NCBI RefSeq assembly: GCF_001858325.1
Contig: NZ_MBPP01000025.1
Location: forward strand, 33,439 to 97,438
Direction of reading: 5' to 3'
DNA: 64,000 nucleotides
Source: Marinobacter sp. AC-23
Lineage (GTDB): Bacteria > Pseudomonadota > Gammaproteobacteria > Pseudomonadales > Oleiphilaceae
In this document: positions 18,722-28,172 of the stretch, piece after piece
Position numbering within the stretch: the stretch's first letter is position 1
Layout of the letters: each line of letters opens with the position of its first letter
Notes under the pieces: generated by a model
What the model was told of the DNA's origin: nothing
Seen by the model: only the letters and a program-made list of their open reading frames with translations
The model's database searches: none
Translations under genes and position numbers: made by a program

Positions 18722-19885
18722 ATGAGTGCTATGAGTGCGGGAATTCTGAGCGGTTATATGAAGCCTTGTAGCTCAACGGTACCGTCGCTTTCCCCCTACG
18801 CCGCTTATCAGCAGGCACTGGCCTCAGGCTTTAAAGACGACCCCGCGCAACACCAGGCGGCCATGTGTTTGCAGCGATGCTATGAGCAGTTGCAGGCTGG
18901 GGATCCGAGCACCCAAGGCGTTTATCTTTGGGGGCCCGTAGGGCGGGGTAAAACCTGGTTGATGAATCGTTTCTACCAAGCTTTAACCGTGCCGGCACGG
19001 AGGCAGCACTTCCATCATTTTATGCGCTGGGTACACCGGCGCTTGTTTCAGTTAACCGGGCAGGAACATCCACTTAGCCTACTTGCACAAGAACTGGCTG
19101 CTGAGGCGCGGGTGCTATGCTTGGATGAACTGTTCGTGAGTGATATCGGCGACGCAGTGCTGTTAGGTGGTTTATTTCAGCAACTGTTTGCCAACGGCCT
19201 GGTGCTGGTGAGTACTTCTAATCAGACGCCGGATGATTTGTACGAGGGCGGCTTTAACCGTGAGCGCCTGCTGCCAGCTATTGCAGCCATCAAACAGCAC
19301 ATGCAGGTGGTAAGTTTGGATGGTGGCCAGGATCACCGGCTACATCCTGGGGAGCGCCTGCAACGTTATTGGGTGAGTGAACCGCAAGCTCTGGAAGCCG
19401 CATTTACCGAACTGCTCAGTGACAGTGAGCCAGCTGACAGCGAGCCCTTGCTGCTTGGACATCGTGAAATCAAGGTAGTGAAGCGTAGCCAGAAGGCATT
19501 GTGGTGTCGCTACGATGACCTATGTGAGCAAAAGCTGGCGGCGCAGGACTTTATCGAGCTGTGTGACCGTTTCTCTCATGTGTTTTTGAGCGAGGTGCCC
19601 CAGCTCACGGGTGGCGGCCAGCAAACTGCTATTGCACGTGGCACCGAAGATGGCGTAACACAGGTGGCCGCAGGGGATCGACAGTTGCAGGCGCTGTCTC
19701 ATCAGGATGACGGTGTACGCCGGTTTATTGCGTTGGTGGATGAATGTTACGACCGCGGCATCCCGCTTTACCTGGGTGCGGCAGTGCCCTTGAACGAGCT
19801 ATACAGCACGGGGGCTCTCGCTTTCCCGTTTCGCCGCACGTTGAGCCGCTTGCAGGAAATGCAGTTACAACGTTTTGGGCGATGA
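18722..19885 (+). CDS. zapE: Cell division protein ZapE (AFG1-like ATPase)
   Basis: 387 residues. Walker A GPVGRGKTWLMNRFY, HFHHFMRWVH, Walker B ARVLCLDELFVSDIGDA, and STSNQTPDDLYEGGFNRERLLPAI identify the AFG1/ZapE family. ZapE is a P-loop ATPase that associates with the Z-ring during constriction in gammaproteobacteria. The ATG at 18722 follows GGGAGA; an alternative ATG lies nine bases later. It is about 100 bases upstream of a polyamine-type transporter operon, to which I see no functional link. Confidence 0.9.
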   Translation: MSAMSAGILSGYMKPCSSTVPSLSPYAAYQQALASGFKDDPAQHQAAMCLQRCYEQLQAGDPSTQGVYLWGPVGRGKTWLMNRFYQALTVPARRQHFHHFMRWVHRRLFQLTGQEHPLSLLAQELAAEARVLCLDELFVSDIGDAVLLGGLFQQLFANGLVLVSTSNQTPDDLYEGGFNRERLLPAIAAIKQHMQVVSLDGGQDHRLHPGERLQRYWVSEPQALEAAFTELLSDSEPADSEPLLLGHREIKVVKRSQKALWCRYDDLCEQKLAAQDFIELCDRFSHVFLSEVPQLTGGGQQTAIARGTEDGVTQVAAGDRQLQALSHQDDGVRRFIALVDECYDRGIPLYLGAAVPLNELYSTGALAFPFRRTLSRLQEMQLQRFGR

Positions 19886-19987
19886 ACACTGCAAGTCAGT
19901 GCCTTGTCAAAAACCTGTAACACACTACATTTAAGGTCACGAGTTCTTCGAGTTTGTTTCTTCTCGCACACAAGGACGAGCCATACC

Positions 19988-21061
19988 ATGAGATCTTTTC
20001 GTCAATTCAAATACCTTACAGTGGCCACTGCCGCAGCTGCGGCGTTTTCGGTTTCTGTACAGGCTGAAACTCTGCGGCTGCTCACATGGGGAGGCTACGC
20101 ACCGCAGGATGTCGTTGAGCAGTTTGAGAAAGAAACCGGTATTGAAGTCAAAATTACTCTCTCCAATAATGAAGACATGATTTCCAAGCTGCGTGCCACA
20201 CGTGGTTCGGGCTTCGATCTGGCTCAGCCAAGCCAGGACCGCATCGTTAGTGCTCAGGCTGATTTCGATATTTATAAGCCTATGGACATGAGCAAGATCG
20301 AGACGGCGCAAATTATCCCGTCCATGCTGGCCGCCACCGAAAAGAACACGCAGTTTGAAGGCGAGGTCTATGGCGTTCCCCACGTTTGGGGCACCAGCGG
20401 GCTGATCGTTAACCGCAAAGCCGCAGGCACGATAAAGGATTACACAGATCTGTGTGATGACTCACTGAGTGGCTCCGTGTCGTATCGTCTTAAACGCCCA
20501 ACGCTGATTGGTTTTGCTTTTGCACTTGGTGAAGACCCGTTCGCCGCCTACGGCGACACTGAAAAATACCAGGCCATTTTGGATAAAGTGGAGAAAAAGC
20601 TAACCGAGTGTAAGCCTAACGTGAAAGCCTATTGGTCCGGTGGCGATGCTTTGCTGAACCTGATGCGCTCAGGGGAAGTATCTGCCGCGATGGCGTGGGA
20701 TGCCGGCGGCTGGAAGCTTAACGCAGAAAACCCTGATATCGCTTTTGTGGCACCAAGCTCCGGTGCGCTGGGTTGGATCGACACGTTTGTTTTGCCCCGT
20801 AAAACCAAGGCAGAAGAGGCGGCTTACAAGTGGATCAACTTTGTTATGCAGCCAGAAGTTGCTGCCCGCATTACCGAATCTGCCGGTAACTTTACGGCTG
20901 CGAAAGGCAGCGACGAATTTGTTAACGACACCCTCAAAGCACAGTTCAAGGAAAGCTTTCCACAAGCTGATCTCGATAACATCAACTGGTACCCACCCGT
21001 TCCGGCAGGCCTGGAAGAGATGGAAGGCAAGGTGCTCGACAGGGTGAAAGCCGCTAACTAG
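19988..21061 (+). CDS. Spermidine/putrescine-type ABC transporter substrate-binding protein
   Basis: The ATG at 19988 gives a signal peptide (MRSFRQFKYLTVATAAAAAF...VQA) and a mature family-1-type solute-binding protein of about 330 residues: ETLRLLTWGGYAPQDVVEQF, YGVPHVWGTSGLIVNRK, KAYWSGGDALLNLMRSGEV and AMAWDAGGWKLN. PotD/PotF relatives bind polyamines; the aspartates and aromatics of the known pocket cannot be confirmed by eye. It is the first gene of a four-gene importer operon. Related ligands such as opines or amino acids remain possible. Confidence 0.85.
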   Translation: MRSFRQFKYLTVATAAAAAFSVSVQAETLRLLTWGGYAPQDVVEQFEKETGIEVKITLSNNEDMISKLRATRGSGFDLAQPSQDRIVSAQADFDIYKPMDMSKIETAQIIPSMLAATEKNTQFEGEVYGVPHVWGTSGLIVNRKAAGTIKDYTDLCDDSLSGSVSYRLKRPTLIGFAFALGEDPFAAYGDTEKYQAILDKVEKKLTECKPNVKAYWSGGDALLNLMRSGEVSAAMAWDAGGWKLNAENPDIAFVAPSSGALGWIDTFVLPRKTKAEEAAYKWINFVMQPEVAARITESAGNFTAAKGSDEFVNDTLKAQFKESFPQADLDNINWYPPVPAGLEEMEGKVLDRVKAAN

Positions 21062-21095
21062 ACACGGCAATTTTTTCCACAACGGGTTGTTGTCT

Positions 21096-22244
21096 ATGAC
21101 GGATCAAGCATTTGCTTCGGGTGTCGATGCGGAGGTGCAGGAGGACCTTGCCTGCGCCTTGCTGAGCAAGCATTTTGGTGAGTTTGCCGCGGTTGATGGG
21201 GTGTCGTTCAGTATTCCTCGGGGGGCGTTTTTTTCCATTCTTGGCCCCTCTGGCTGCGGTAAAACAACGCTGTTGCGAATGTTGGCTGGTTTCCAGCAAC
21301 CGGATTCCGGGGATATCCTGATCAAGGGCAGTTCGGTACTGCACACTCCCCCAAACAAGCGCCCGGTTAACATGGTGTTCCAGCACCTGGCGCTGTTCCC
21401 CACCATGTCGGTTGCCCAGAACATTGCCTACGGGTTGAAGCGCAAAGGTGTTCCCAAGCGCGAACACGCTAGTTTGATCGATGAGGTGTTGGCCAAGGTA
21501 CAACTGCCAGGCTACGGCGACAAACGCATTGATCAACTCTCCGGTGGGCAGAAGCAGCGTGTCGCAATAGCTCGTTGCCTGGTATTGAACCCAGCCGTGT
21601 TATTGCTGGATGAGCCTTTGGGCGCGTTGGATCTAAAGCTTCGCGAGCAAATGAAAATTGAGCTCAAGCGACTGCAGCGCGAGTTCAATACCACGTTTGT
21701 GTACATCACCCATGATCAGTCTGAAGCGATGGTGATGTCCGACCAGGTGGCGGTGATGAACAAGGGCCGGTTTGAGCAGGTAGGCACTCCGCAAGAGCTT
21801 TACTACCAACCAAAAACGGCGTTTGTTGCAAGTTTTGTGGGCGACAGCAATCAGTACGCAGGCACTGTACAGGCGCAGTCAGGGCAGGTTGTCACCATTG
21901 TGACCGAGCACGGAGTGCGTTTGTTGAGCTACGGTAGCCAGCCTATGCCTTCAGGCTCTCCCGTCACGTTGTTCATTCGGCCAGAGGTGATGCAAATCAG
22001 TACCTCTCAGCCGGTAACGGAACAGGACAACTGCCTGAAAGTTACCATTTTGCGCATGCTGTTTGATGGCGCACACAGCCAGGTGCAGGTGGAAACAGCC
22101 GAGCGTGTTGTGCTCACTGTGGCCCTGCCGCAAACCGCGGACTTTCAAGCCTTGGAGGCGGGCCGTTCGGTGTATGTGAGCTGGCAGGCGAGCCAGTGCT
22201 TGTGCTTCCCTGTTTCACCGGAACCGGCAGAGGCTGCGCAGTGA
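21096..22244 (+). CDS. Polyamine-type ABC transporter ATP-binding protein (PotA/PotG-like)
   Basis: About 382 residues from ATG 21096. Walker A GPSGCGKTTLLRMLAG, Q-loop VFQHLALFPTMSV, signature LSGGQKQRVAIARCLV, Walker B LLLDEPLGALDLKLR and switch TFVYITHDQSEA lie in the first 230 residues. The remaining roughly 150 residues form the TOBE/MOP-like regulatory domain usual for PotA. It ends in TGA overlapping the GTG start of the next permease (GTGA), so translation is coupled. It provides the energy for import with the two downstream permeases. Confidence 0.9.
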   Translation: MTDQAFASGVDAEVQEDLACALLSKHFGEFAAVDGVSFSIPRGAFFSILGPSGCGKTTLLRMLAGFQQPDSGDILIKGSSVLHTPPNKRPVNMVFQHLALFPTMSVAQNIAYGLKRKGVPKREHASLIDEVLAKVQLPGYGDKRIDQLSGGQKQRVAIARCLVLNPAVLLLDEPLGALDLKLREQMKIELKRLQREFNTTFVYITHDQSEAMVMSDQVAVMNKGRFEQVGTPQELYYQPKTAFVASFVGDSNQYAGTVQAQSGQVVTIVTEHGVRLLSYGSQPMPSGSPVTLFIRPEVMQISTSQPVTEQDNCLKVTILRMLFDGAHSQVQVETAERVVLTVALPQTADFQALEAGRSVYVSWQASQCLCFPVSPEPAEAAQ

Positions 22245-23122
22245 GTGGCGAGCCCGGCAACGTCAACCGCACACAATATCGCCTTGGTTTTTGGCTGCTG
22301 CTGGCGCCTATTGTGCTATGGCTAAGCTTGCTGATTATCCTGCCGCATATCGACATGGTGCTGGTGTCTCTGCGGGAGCGCATTGCCTCGCGGCAATATG
22401 GTTTCAGCCTGAGTAACTACACGGCATTTTTTACCGAACCGCTGTACTGGAATACCTTTGTTCGCACCGCGGTCATGTCTGTTATTGCCACGTTGCTCAC
22501 TCTGATTATTGCCTTCCCTGTGTCTTTTTATATTGCCAAGGTGCTCACAGGCAGGCCCAAAATCGCACTGTTTATTTTATGCCTGATTCCATTCTGGGTA
22601 AGCGAGTTGGTGCGCACTTACGGCTGGATGATATTACTGCGAGAAACCGGGCTAATCAGTGGCGCACTTCAGTGGTTTGGGCTGGCTGATCAACCGGTTG
22701 AAATGTTGTATAACGATGTCGCTATTATGGTGGGGCTTATCTATACCTCGATGCTGTTCATGGTGGTGCCACTGGTCACCACGCTGGATAGCCTGGATAA
22801 CAGCCTGATTGAAGCTGGTTACGACCTTGGTGGAAGTAGCTTGCACGTTATGAAGAGCATTGTTATTCCCCATGCCATGCCCGGCATTATGAGCGGCTGC
22901 ATTGTGGTGTTTATGCTCACGCTTGGGAACTATCTAACTCCAACTCTGCTGGGGGGTAAAGACAGCTTGTGGTTTACCGAGCAAATCTACACCCAGTTTA
23001 TCACCCGTTTTAATTGGGAGCAGGGCGCAGCTTTCGGCATTCTGTTGCTGGTGCTGTCGTCGCTGATTGTCTGGCTGGGTTTGAAGATCACCAAACAGTC
23101 TTTTACACGGGTGATGTCGTGA
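22241..23122 (+). CDS. Polyamine-type ABC transporter permease (PotB/PotH-like)
   Basis: The GTG at 22241 overlaps the ATPase stop (GTGA) and gives a 293-residue protein with six predicted helices. The first is WLLLAPIVLWLSLLIILPHI. Features include PFWVSELVRTYGWMILL and the EAA loop SLIEAGYDLGGSSLHVMKSI followed by VIPHAMPGI, as in PotB. A longer upstream reading is unlikely because it would overlap the ATPase gene by 49 bases. It ends with another GTGA overlap into the second permease. Confidence 0.88.
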   Translation: MSGEPGNVNRTQYRLGFWLLLAPIVLWLSLLIILPHIDMVLVSLRERIASRQYGFSLSNYTAFFTEPLYWNTFVRTAVMSVIATLLTLIIAFPVSFYIAKVLTGRPKIALFILCLIPFWVSELVRTYGWMILLRETGLISGALQWFGLADQPVEMLYNDVAIMVGLIYTSMLFMVVPLVTTLDSLDNSLIEAGYDLGGSSLHVMKSIVIPHAMPGIMSGCIVVFMLTLGNYLTPTLLGGKDSLWFTEQIYTQFITRFNWEQGAAFGILLLVLSSLIVWLGLKITKQSFTRVMS

Positions 23123-23976
23123 TTCCGTCTATTGCCAGCAGTCGTTTTTTCCGGATGTCCTATCTGGGTTATGTGACGCTGTTTTTTATCTTTTTGATCA
23201 CCCCGCTGGTGGTTGTGGCGGCGTTCTCGTTTAACGATTCGCTATTTCCATCGTTGCCATGGAATGGGTTTACCTGGGATTGGTATTTTGGCGAAGGCGA
23301 GCCCCGGCTTGGCCTTTTTCATGATGAAGCCCTGCTCGACAGCATTGGTGTGAGTGTTCAGGTGGCGGCTGTGACCACGCTGGCAAGCTTGGCGTTGGCA
23401 ACCTGCAATGCGTTTTTGTTTGAGCGGGAGCAGTTTCCGGGAAAGAATTTTCTTTATGTGCTCATGCTAATGCCTTTGGTGGTGCCGGGAGTGATACTTG
23501 GGGTCTCTATTCTGGTGTTCAGCAGCACTGTGGCTAACTGGTTTGAGGTGCAATTTAACTACGAGATTGAAGCTCTGCGGCCTGGCCTGCTGTTAGTCAC
23601 TCTCGGCCAATTTGCCTTCATTACAACCATTGCCACCCTGGTGATTTCTGCGCGCCTGCGCAAATTCGATATCACCCAAGAAGAAGCCGCAATGAACCTT
23701 GGGGCCAGTCGGCTGACGGCCATCGCTACTGTAACCGTGCCATTCCTGAAGCCCGCTTTGTTGGGTGCCGGCGTGGTGGCATTCTTGATGTCGTTTGAAA
23801 ACTTCAATACTACTCTGATGCTGGTTGGTTCAGACGCTCCACTCACTATTGCCATGTTTGACCGGCTTCGGGAGGGCTCAACACCGGTATTGAACGCAGT
23901 TTCGGTGTTGCTGATGGTGGGGTCGGCGTGCCTGGCACTGGTCTCGATGTTTGCGCAGCGCCCGGATAAACATTAA
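23119..23976 (+). CDS. Polyamine-type ABC transporter permease (PotC/PotI-like)
   Basis: GTG start at 23119 overlapping the preceding stop; 285 residues, six predicted helices. LGYVTLFFIFLITPLVVVAA is the first helix, followed by AFSFNDSLF. The EAA loop reads EEAAMNLGASRLTAIATVTV, then PFLKPALLGAG. It pairs with the upstream permease to form the channel. It is the last gene of the four-gene operon; 97 bases separate it from the diguanylate cyclase and I see no clear terminator hairpin there. Confidence 0.88.
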   Translation: MIPSIASSRFFRMSYLGYVTLFFIFLITPLVVVAAFSFNDSLFPSLPWNGFTWDWYFGEGEPRLGLFHDEALLDSIGVSVQVAAVTTLASLALATCNAFLFEREQFPGKNFLYVLMLMPLVVPGVILGVSILVFSSTVANWFEVQFNYEIEALRPGLLLVTLGQFAFITTIATLVISARLRKFDITQEEAAMNLGASRLTAIATVTVPFLKPALLGAGVVAFLMSFENFNTTLMLVGSDAPLTIAMFDRLREGSTPVLNAVSVLLMVGSACLALVSMFAQRPDKH

Positions 23977-24073
23977 TAATCTGCCATGTTATGCTAAGTT
24001 TGTATGAGGCATTGAGCTTCTCACCGCCAAAGACCCGTTCTGGAACTTGAATACCTATGTCCAGTGGTAACCC

Positions 24074-25378
24074 ATGAGAGAAAAAAATGACAAAGGGCAG
24101 AAGGTTAGTGCGGCCATTGCCGAGGGCGAGCAGTTCATAAAAACCATTATGGATAGCACGCCCAATATGATGGGCTATTGGGGCAGGGATTTACGTTGCC
24201 GCTATGCCAATAACGCTTATAGTGAATGGTTTGGCATATCGCCGGAAGATGTAATCGGGATCCGGTTTCAGGATCTGGTAAGTGAGCAATTGTTTGCGCT
24301 GAATGAGCCTCATATACGTTTAGTGTTAGCTGGTGTGCCACAGCGCTTTGAGCGTACGCTGAAAAAATCCAATGGCAGCGTTGGCCATATCATTGGTCAC
24401 TATATTCCTGATTTTGACGCCGATGGTACGGTCATAGGGTTTTCCATTCAGGCCAGTGAAGTGACGGTTCTCAAAGAGCTTGAGGCGAAACTCAAGCTGG
24501 CGGCGTGTGTTTTTGAGAATACGCTTGATGGTGTTTTGATTACTGATATTGATGGAACTATCTTGTCCGTTAACCCGGGATTCATTGATATAACGGGATA
24601 TACAGCGAATGAGGCCGTTGGCCAAACACCCCGTATTCTGCAATCCAACCGGCACGACCATGCGTTTTATGCCTCCATGTGGGAGGCTATAGAAGCGGAT
24701 GGCCGCTGGCACGGCGAGATATGGAATCGTCGTAAAGACGGGGACCTTTATCTGCAACGCATGACTATCAGCATGGTGCTTGGCGAGGATGGTGAGCCCG
24801 TGCGCTATGTGTCGGTGTTCAGCGACATTACGGCGCTTTGGCGCAAAGATGAACATATTAAGCACCTGGCTTTTCACGACGCGTTGACCGATTTGCCTAA
24901 CCGTACGTTGCTGATGGATCGCATGGATCAAAAGCTTCGCCATGCGGATCTTGAGCAGAACCACTTTGCCCTGATGTTTCTCGATCTTGATGGGTTTAAG
25001 CTCATTAACGACAAGCTTGGCCATCATGTAGGCGACGACCTGTTAAAAACTGTTGCGAATAAGCTTCTGGCTCTGGTGCGACGATCCGATACCGTGGCCC
25101 GTGTGGGTGGCGATGAGTTCATATTCATCCTCGACAATCCTCAAGCGAGTAATGAGATTGCTGATGTCGCGAACCGTATTGTCAGATCGATTAGTGAGCC
25201 AATAGATTTTCATGGAGAAACACTCCAGATAGGTGTATCCATTGGCATAGCCATGTTCCCAGCCGACGGGCTTACATCTGTTAATTTAATCAGAAATGCC
25301 GACACTGCGATGTATGCTGCCAAAATCTCAGGCACGAACAGTGTCAGCTTTTTCTCTACTGGCGAATTTGCGGCGTGA
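24074..25378 (+). CDS. PAS-PAS-GGDEF diguanylate cyclase
   Basis: 434 residues, no membrane helix. PAS 1 spans about residues 20-135 (NMMGYWGRDLRCRYANNAYS). PAS 2 spans about 142-255 (VFENTLDGVLITDIDGTILS). The GGDEF domain runs about 265-430 with an intact active site GGDEF at 345-349 and an allosteric inhibitory site R336-x-x-D339 placed five residues before it. It should make c-di-GMP from two GTP in response to an unknown cytoplasmic signal. Whether a PAS domain binds haem or flavin cannot be told. It stands between the polyamine transporter and the PHA cluster and is probably monocistronic. Confidence 0.92.
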   Translation: MREKNDKGQKVSAAIAEGEQFIKTIMDSTPNMMGYWGRDLRCRYANNAYSEWFGISPEDVIGIRFQDLVSEQLFALNEPHIRLVLAGVPQRFERTLKKSNGSVGHIIGHYIPDFDADGTVIGFSIQASEVTVLKELEAKLKLAACVFENTLDGVLITDIDGTILSVNPGFIDITGYTANEAVGQTPRILQSNRHDHAFYASMWEAIEADGRWHGEIWNRRKDGDLYLQRMTISMVLGEDGEPVRYVSVFSDITALWRKDEHIKHLAFHDALTDLPNRTLLMDRMDQKLRHADLEQNHFALMFLDLDGFKLINDKLGHHVGDDLLKTVANKLLALVRRSDTVARVGGDEFIFILDNPQASNEIADVANRIVRSISEPIDFHGETLQIGVSIGIAMFPADGLTSVNLIRNADTAMYAAKISGTNSVSFFSTGEFAA

Positions 25379-25382
25379 TTGG

Positions 25383-27189
25383 CTAGCTTGCCGCTGGCAA
25401 ATCCTGCACATAGGCACCGGGCGCCGGTTCAATTATTGGCAGTTTTCCCTCACCTGCGGCACGAGCTTTCACCTCGCCACCACCAAACTGCTCCGCCCAA
25501 GTGACCCAATCAGGCCACCAGGAGCCTTCGAACGATTTGGCGCGACGTAACCAGGCATCCGGATCCAGGTTGCTGTCTTTATGAAGGCGGTAGCCATACT
25601 TCTTTCGATCCGGAGGTTGATGATGCCTGCGATATGTCCCGACCCGCCGAGTACGAAGCGCACCGGGCCGCCCAGGCACCGGGAGCCCTGGTAGCATGAG
25701 ATCCAGGGGGCGATGTGATCCTCGATGGCGGATGCGAAGTAACTTGGTACCTTAACCTTTCCCAGATCAATCGGTGTGCCTGCCAGCTCAATACCACCAG
25801 GCTCCCGCAGTCGGTTGTGCAGGTACATGTTGCGCAGATAGAAGCTGTGCATAGCCGCCGGCATGCGGGTGGAGTCTGAGTTCCAGTACAACAGATCGAA
25901 GGGTGCAGTATCGCGCCCCAGAAGGTAATTGTTGACGAAGAATGACCATATCAAGCTGTTGGCCCTCAGCATGTTGAAGGCCGTCGCCATTGAGGCCCCC
26001 TCAAGACAGCCCTGCTTTTCCATGGCTTTCTCGAGTTTGCTGACGGAGTCTCATCGATGAACGCCTCGAGGTCGCCGACCTCTGAGAAGTCCATGAGGCT
26101 ATTGAGAAAGGTTGCGCTTTTAACCCGGTTGTCTTCCCGCGCTGCGAGCCAAGCCAGGGTGCAGCCGAGGAGGGTGCCGCCAATACAGTACCCGACGGTG
26201 TTGAGTTCACGCTCGCCGGTGGCTTGCTCAATGGCATCCATGGCGGCGATTGGTCCCTCCAGCATGTAATCTTCAAAGGTCTTGTGGGCCAGCTCTGGTC
26301 CTGGATTAATCCAGGACACGACGAACACAGTGTGGCCGTGCTCTACCCAGTAACGGATGAACGATTTTTTCTCACCCAGATCAAGAATATAGTACTTGTT
26401 GATCCACGGTGGAATCACCAGCAGCGGGCGCCGATGGACGGTTTCGGTGGTTGGTCGGTACTGAATGAGTTGCATTAGATCGTTCTGGTAAATTACGTCG
26501 CCTGGGGTGGTGGCCAGATTTTCACCAACTTTAAAGGCGTCCGGATCCGACATTCGGAAGGGCATAGGGCCCTCGCCCTCATCCATGTCACGTAGTAGGT
26601 TGGCCAAACCACGCAGCAGATTTTTCCCCCGGCTCTGGATTGTTGCACGCAGCACCTCTGGGTTACTCAGGATGAAGTTGCTCGGTGCCAAAGCGTCGGT
26701 CATCTGACCGGTAAAAAATCGCAATTTGCGCCGGGTGTGGTTGTCCAGGCCTCGTACATCGTTGACGGTGTCCATGATCCAGCGATTCGACAGCAGGTAT
26801 GCCTGTTTGATGACGTTGAACGCCATCGCCTCACTCCAGGCCTGATCGCGAAAGCGCCCGTCACCGGGTTCTGGCTCCGCTACGTCCAGTGGCTTATTTC
26901 GCAAACCGCTGGTCAGTAACCCCCACCCGAATCGAGAGCTGTCCCTGACAAGACGCATCTGGGCCAGGATCAGAGTGTCTGGCTGGGTTACGAGCTTGCC
27001 GGTTAGAGAAATAAAGGGTTTGGCTATGCTTTTGACGCTGACCGGGCTGGGCGGGCTGCCACGCAACCGGCGCATAATCGAGCGTTTTACAATATTACCG
27101 CCATGTATGCTTGCGCGCATCAGGGACTGGGGCACAACGTCGGGCTCGAACTCGGTGGAGGATGTAATTTTAAATGGTTTTTCAGACAT
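25383..27189 (-). pseudogene. phaC: Class I polyhydroxyalkanoate synthase PhaC, two frameshifts
   Basis: Starts at 27189. The N-terminal 390 residues include the PHA-synthase block RRPLLVIPPWINKYYILDLG and the lipase-like box GYCIGG with catalytic C335. Adding one base near 26049 gives [16 protein letters not shown] and then [14 protein letters not shown] (catalytic Asp). Adding another near 25612 gives [17 protein letters not shown] (catalytic His) and the C-terminus ending QDLPAAS. The rebuilt protein is about 602 residues, right for class I. It polymerises 3-hydroxyacyl-CoA into granules and lies downstream of phaB and phaZ on the same strand. Both missing bases adjoin C runs. Confidence 0.9.
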
Positions 27190-27282
27190 TTACGCAGTCT
27201 CCGCTCTACGGCCACTGGGGCCGTAGAAGTATCAGGAACGACAACGGACGCAGGTGTTCGATGCGTCTACCAAGACGTGGTG

Positions 27283-28026
27283 TTACATATACACGCCGCC
27301 GTTAACGTTAATCTGCTGGCCGGTGATGTAGTCTCCTTCTGCTGCCAGGAACACGACGGCTCGGGCGATTTCCTCCGGTTGGCCAAAACGGCCCATTGGC
27401 ACCCTGGCAACGATCTGTTCGCGTATATTCTCAGGAACCTGAGCGAGCATTTCGGTCTCGGTAAAGCCAGGAGCAATGGCGTTAACGGTAATGTTGTGCT
27501 TGGCCGCCTCCAACGCCAGGGTTTTGGTGAACGCAATGATGCCACCCTTGCTGGCGGCGTAGTTGGCTTGCCCGAAGTTACCCGCCTGGCCGACGAAAGA
27601 AGTGATATTGATGATGCGCCCGTACTTCTGTTCCAACATGATGTTCAGCACTTCGGAACAGGTTGCGTAGACACTCCCCAGGTTGGTATCGAGAACCTCG
27701 TTCCAGTCATCATCGGTGAGCTTTCTCATGGACTTGTCGCGGGTGATACCGGCGTTGTTAACCAGGATGTCGATGCGGCCCCAGTCTTCGTGCACCTTCT
27801 TGATCATGCCCCGTGCCGCAGGCATCGTTGAAAGATCCGCTTTGATGGCCATTGCCCGGACGCCGGTGGCCTCAATTTCCTTGATGACTTCGTCTGCATC
27901 GGACTGGCGCGATCGGTAGTTGATTGCGACGTCGGCGCCGCGTTGGGCAAGCTGAAGTGCGATGTGTCGACCGATGCCACGAGATCCACCGGTCACCACT
28001 GCCACTCTACCTTTGAGGTCTTGCAT
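27283..28026 (-). CDS. phaB: Acetoacetyl-CoA reductase (PhaB/FabG-type SDR)
   Basis: 247 residues, classical short-chain dehydrogenase: NADP-binding VVTGGSRGIGRHIA, LVNNAGITRD, catalytic serine in NITSFVGQAG, and Y-x-x-x-K in NYAASKGG. The ribosome site AAGGAGAGTGCC precedes ATG 28026. Placement between phaZ and phaC makes reduction of acetoacetyl-CoA to (R)-3-hydroxybutyryl-CoA, the PHB precursor, the likely role. A general FabG activity cannot be excluded from sequence. No beta-ketothiolase gene is present in the window. Confidence 0.9.
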   Translation of the reverse strand: MQDLKGRVAVVTGGSRGIGRHIALQLAQRGADVAINYRSRQSDADEVIKEIEATGVRAMAIKADLSTMPAARGMIKKVHEDWGRIDILVNNAGITRDKSMRKLTDDDWNEVLDTNLGSVYATCSEVLNIMLEQKYGRIINITSFVGQAGNFGQANYAASKGGIIAFTKTLALEAAKHNITVNAIAPGFTETEMLAQVPENIREQIVARVPMGRFGQPEEIARAVVFLAAEGDYITGQQINVNGGVYM

Positions 28027-28172
28027 GGCACTCTCCTTGAGATGATGTTGGCACTTAATTATTTTGATTATTAAAACATCACGCCTACGCAGGGAAATGC
28101 TGCGAGAAGGGCTCTATTTCAAGCTAGCAGAGGCCCCGCCGCTTAACAAGGAATCAGCAGAAAATCAATGGG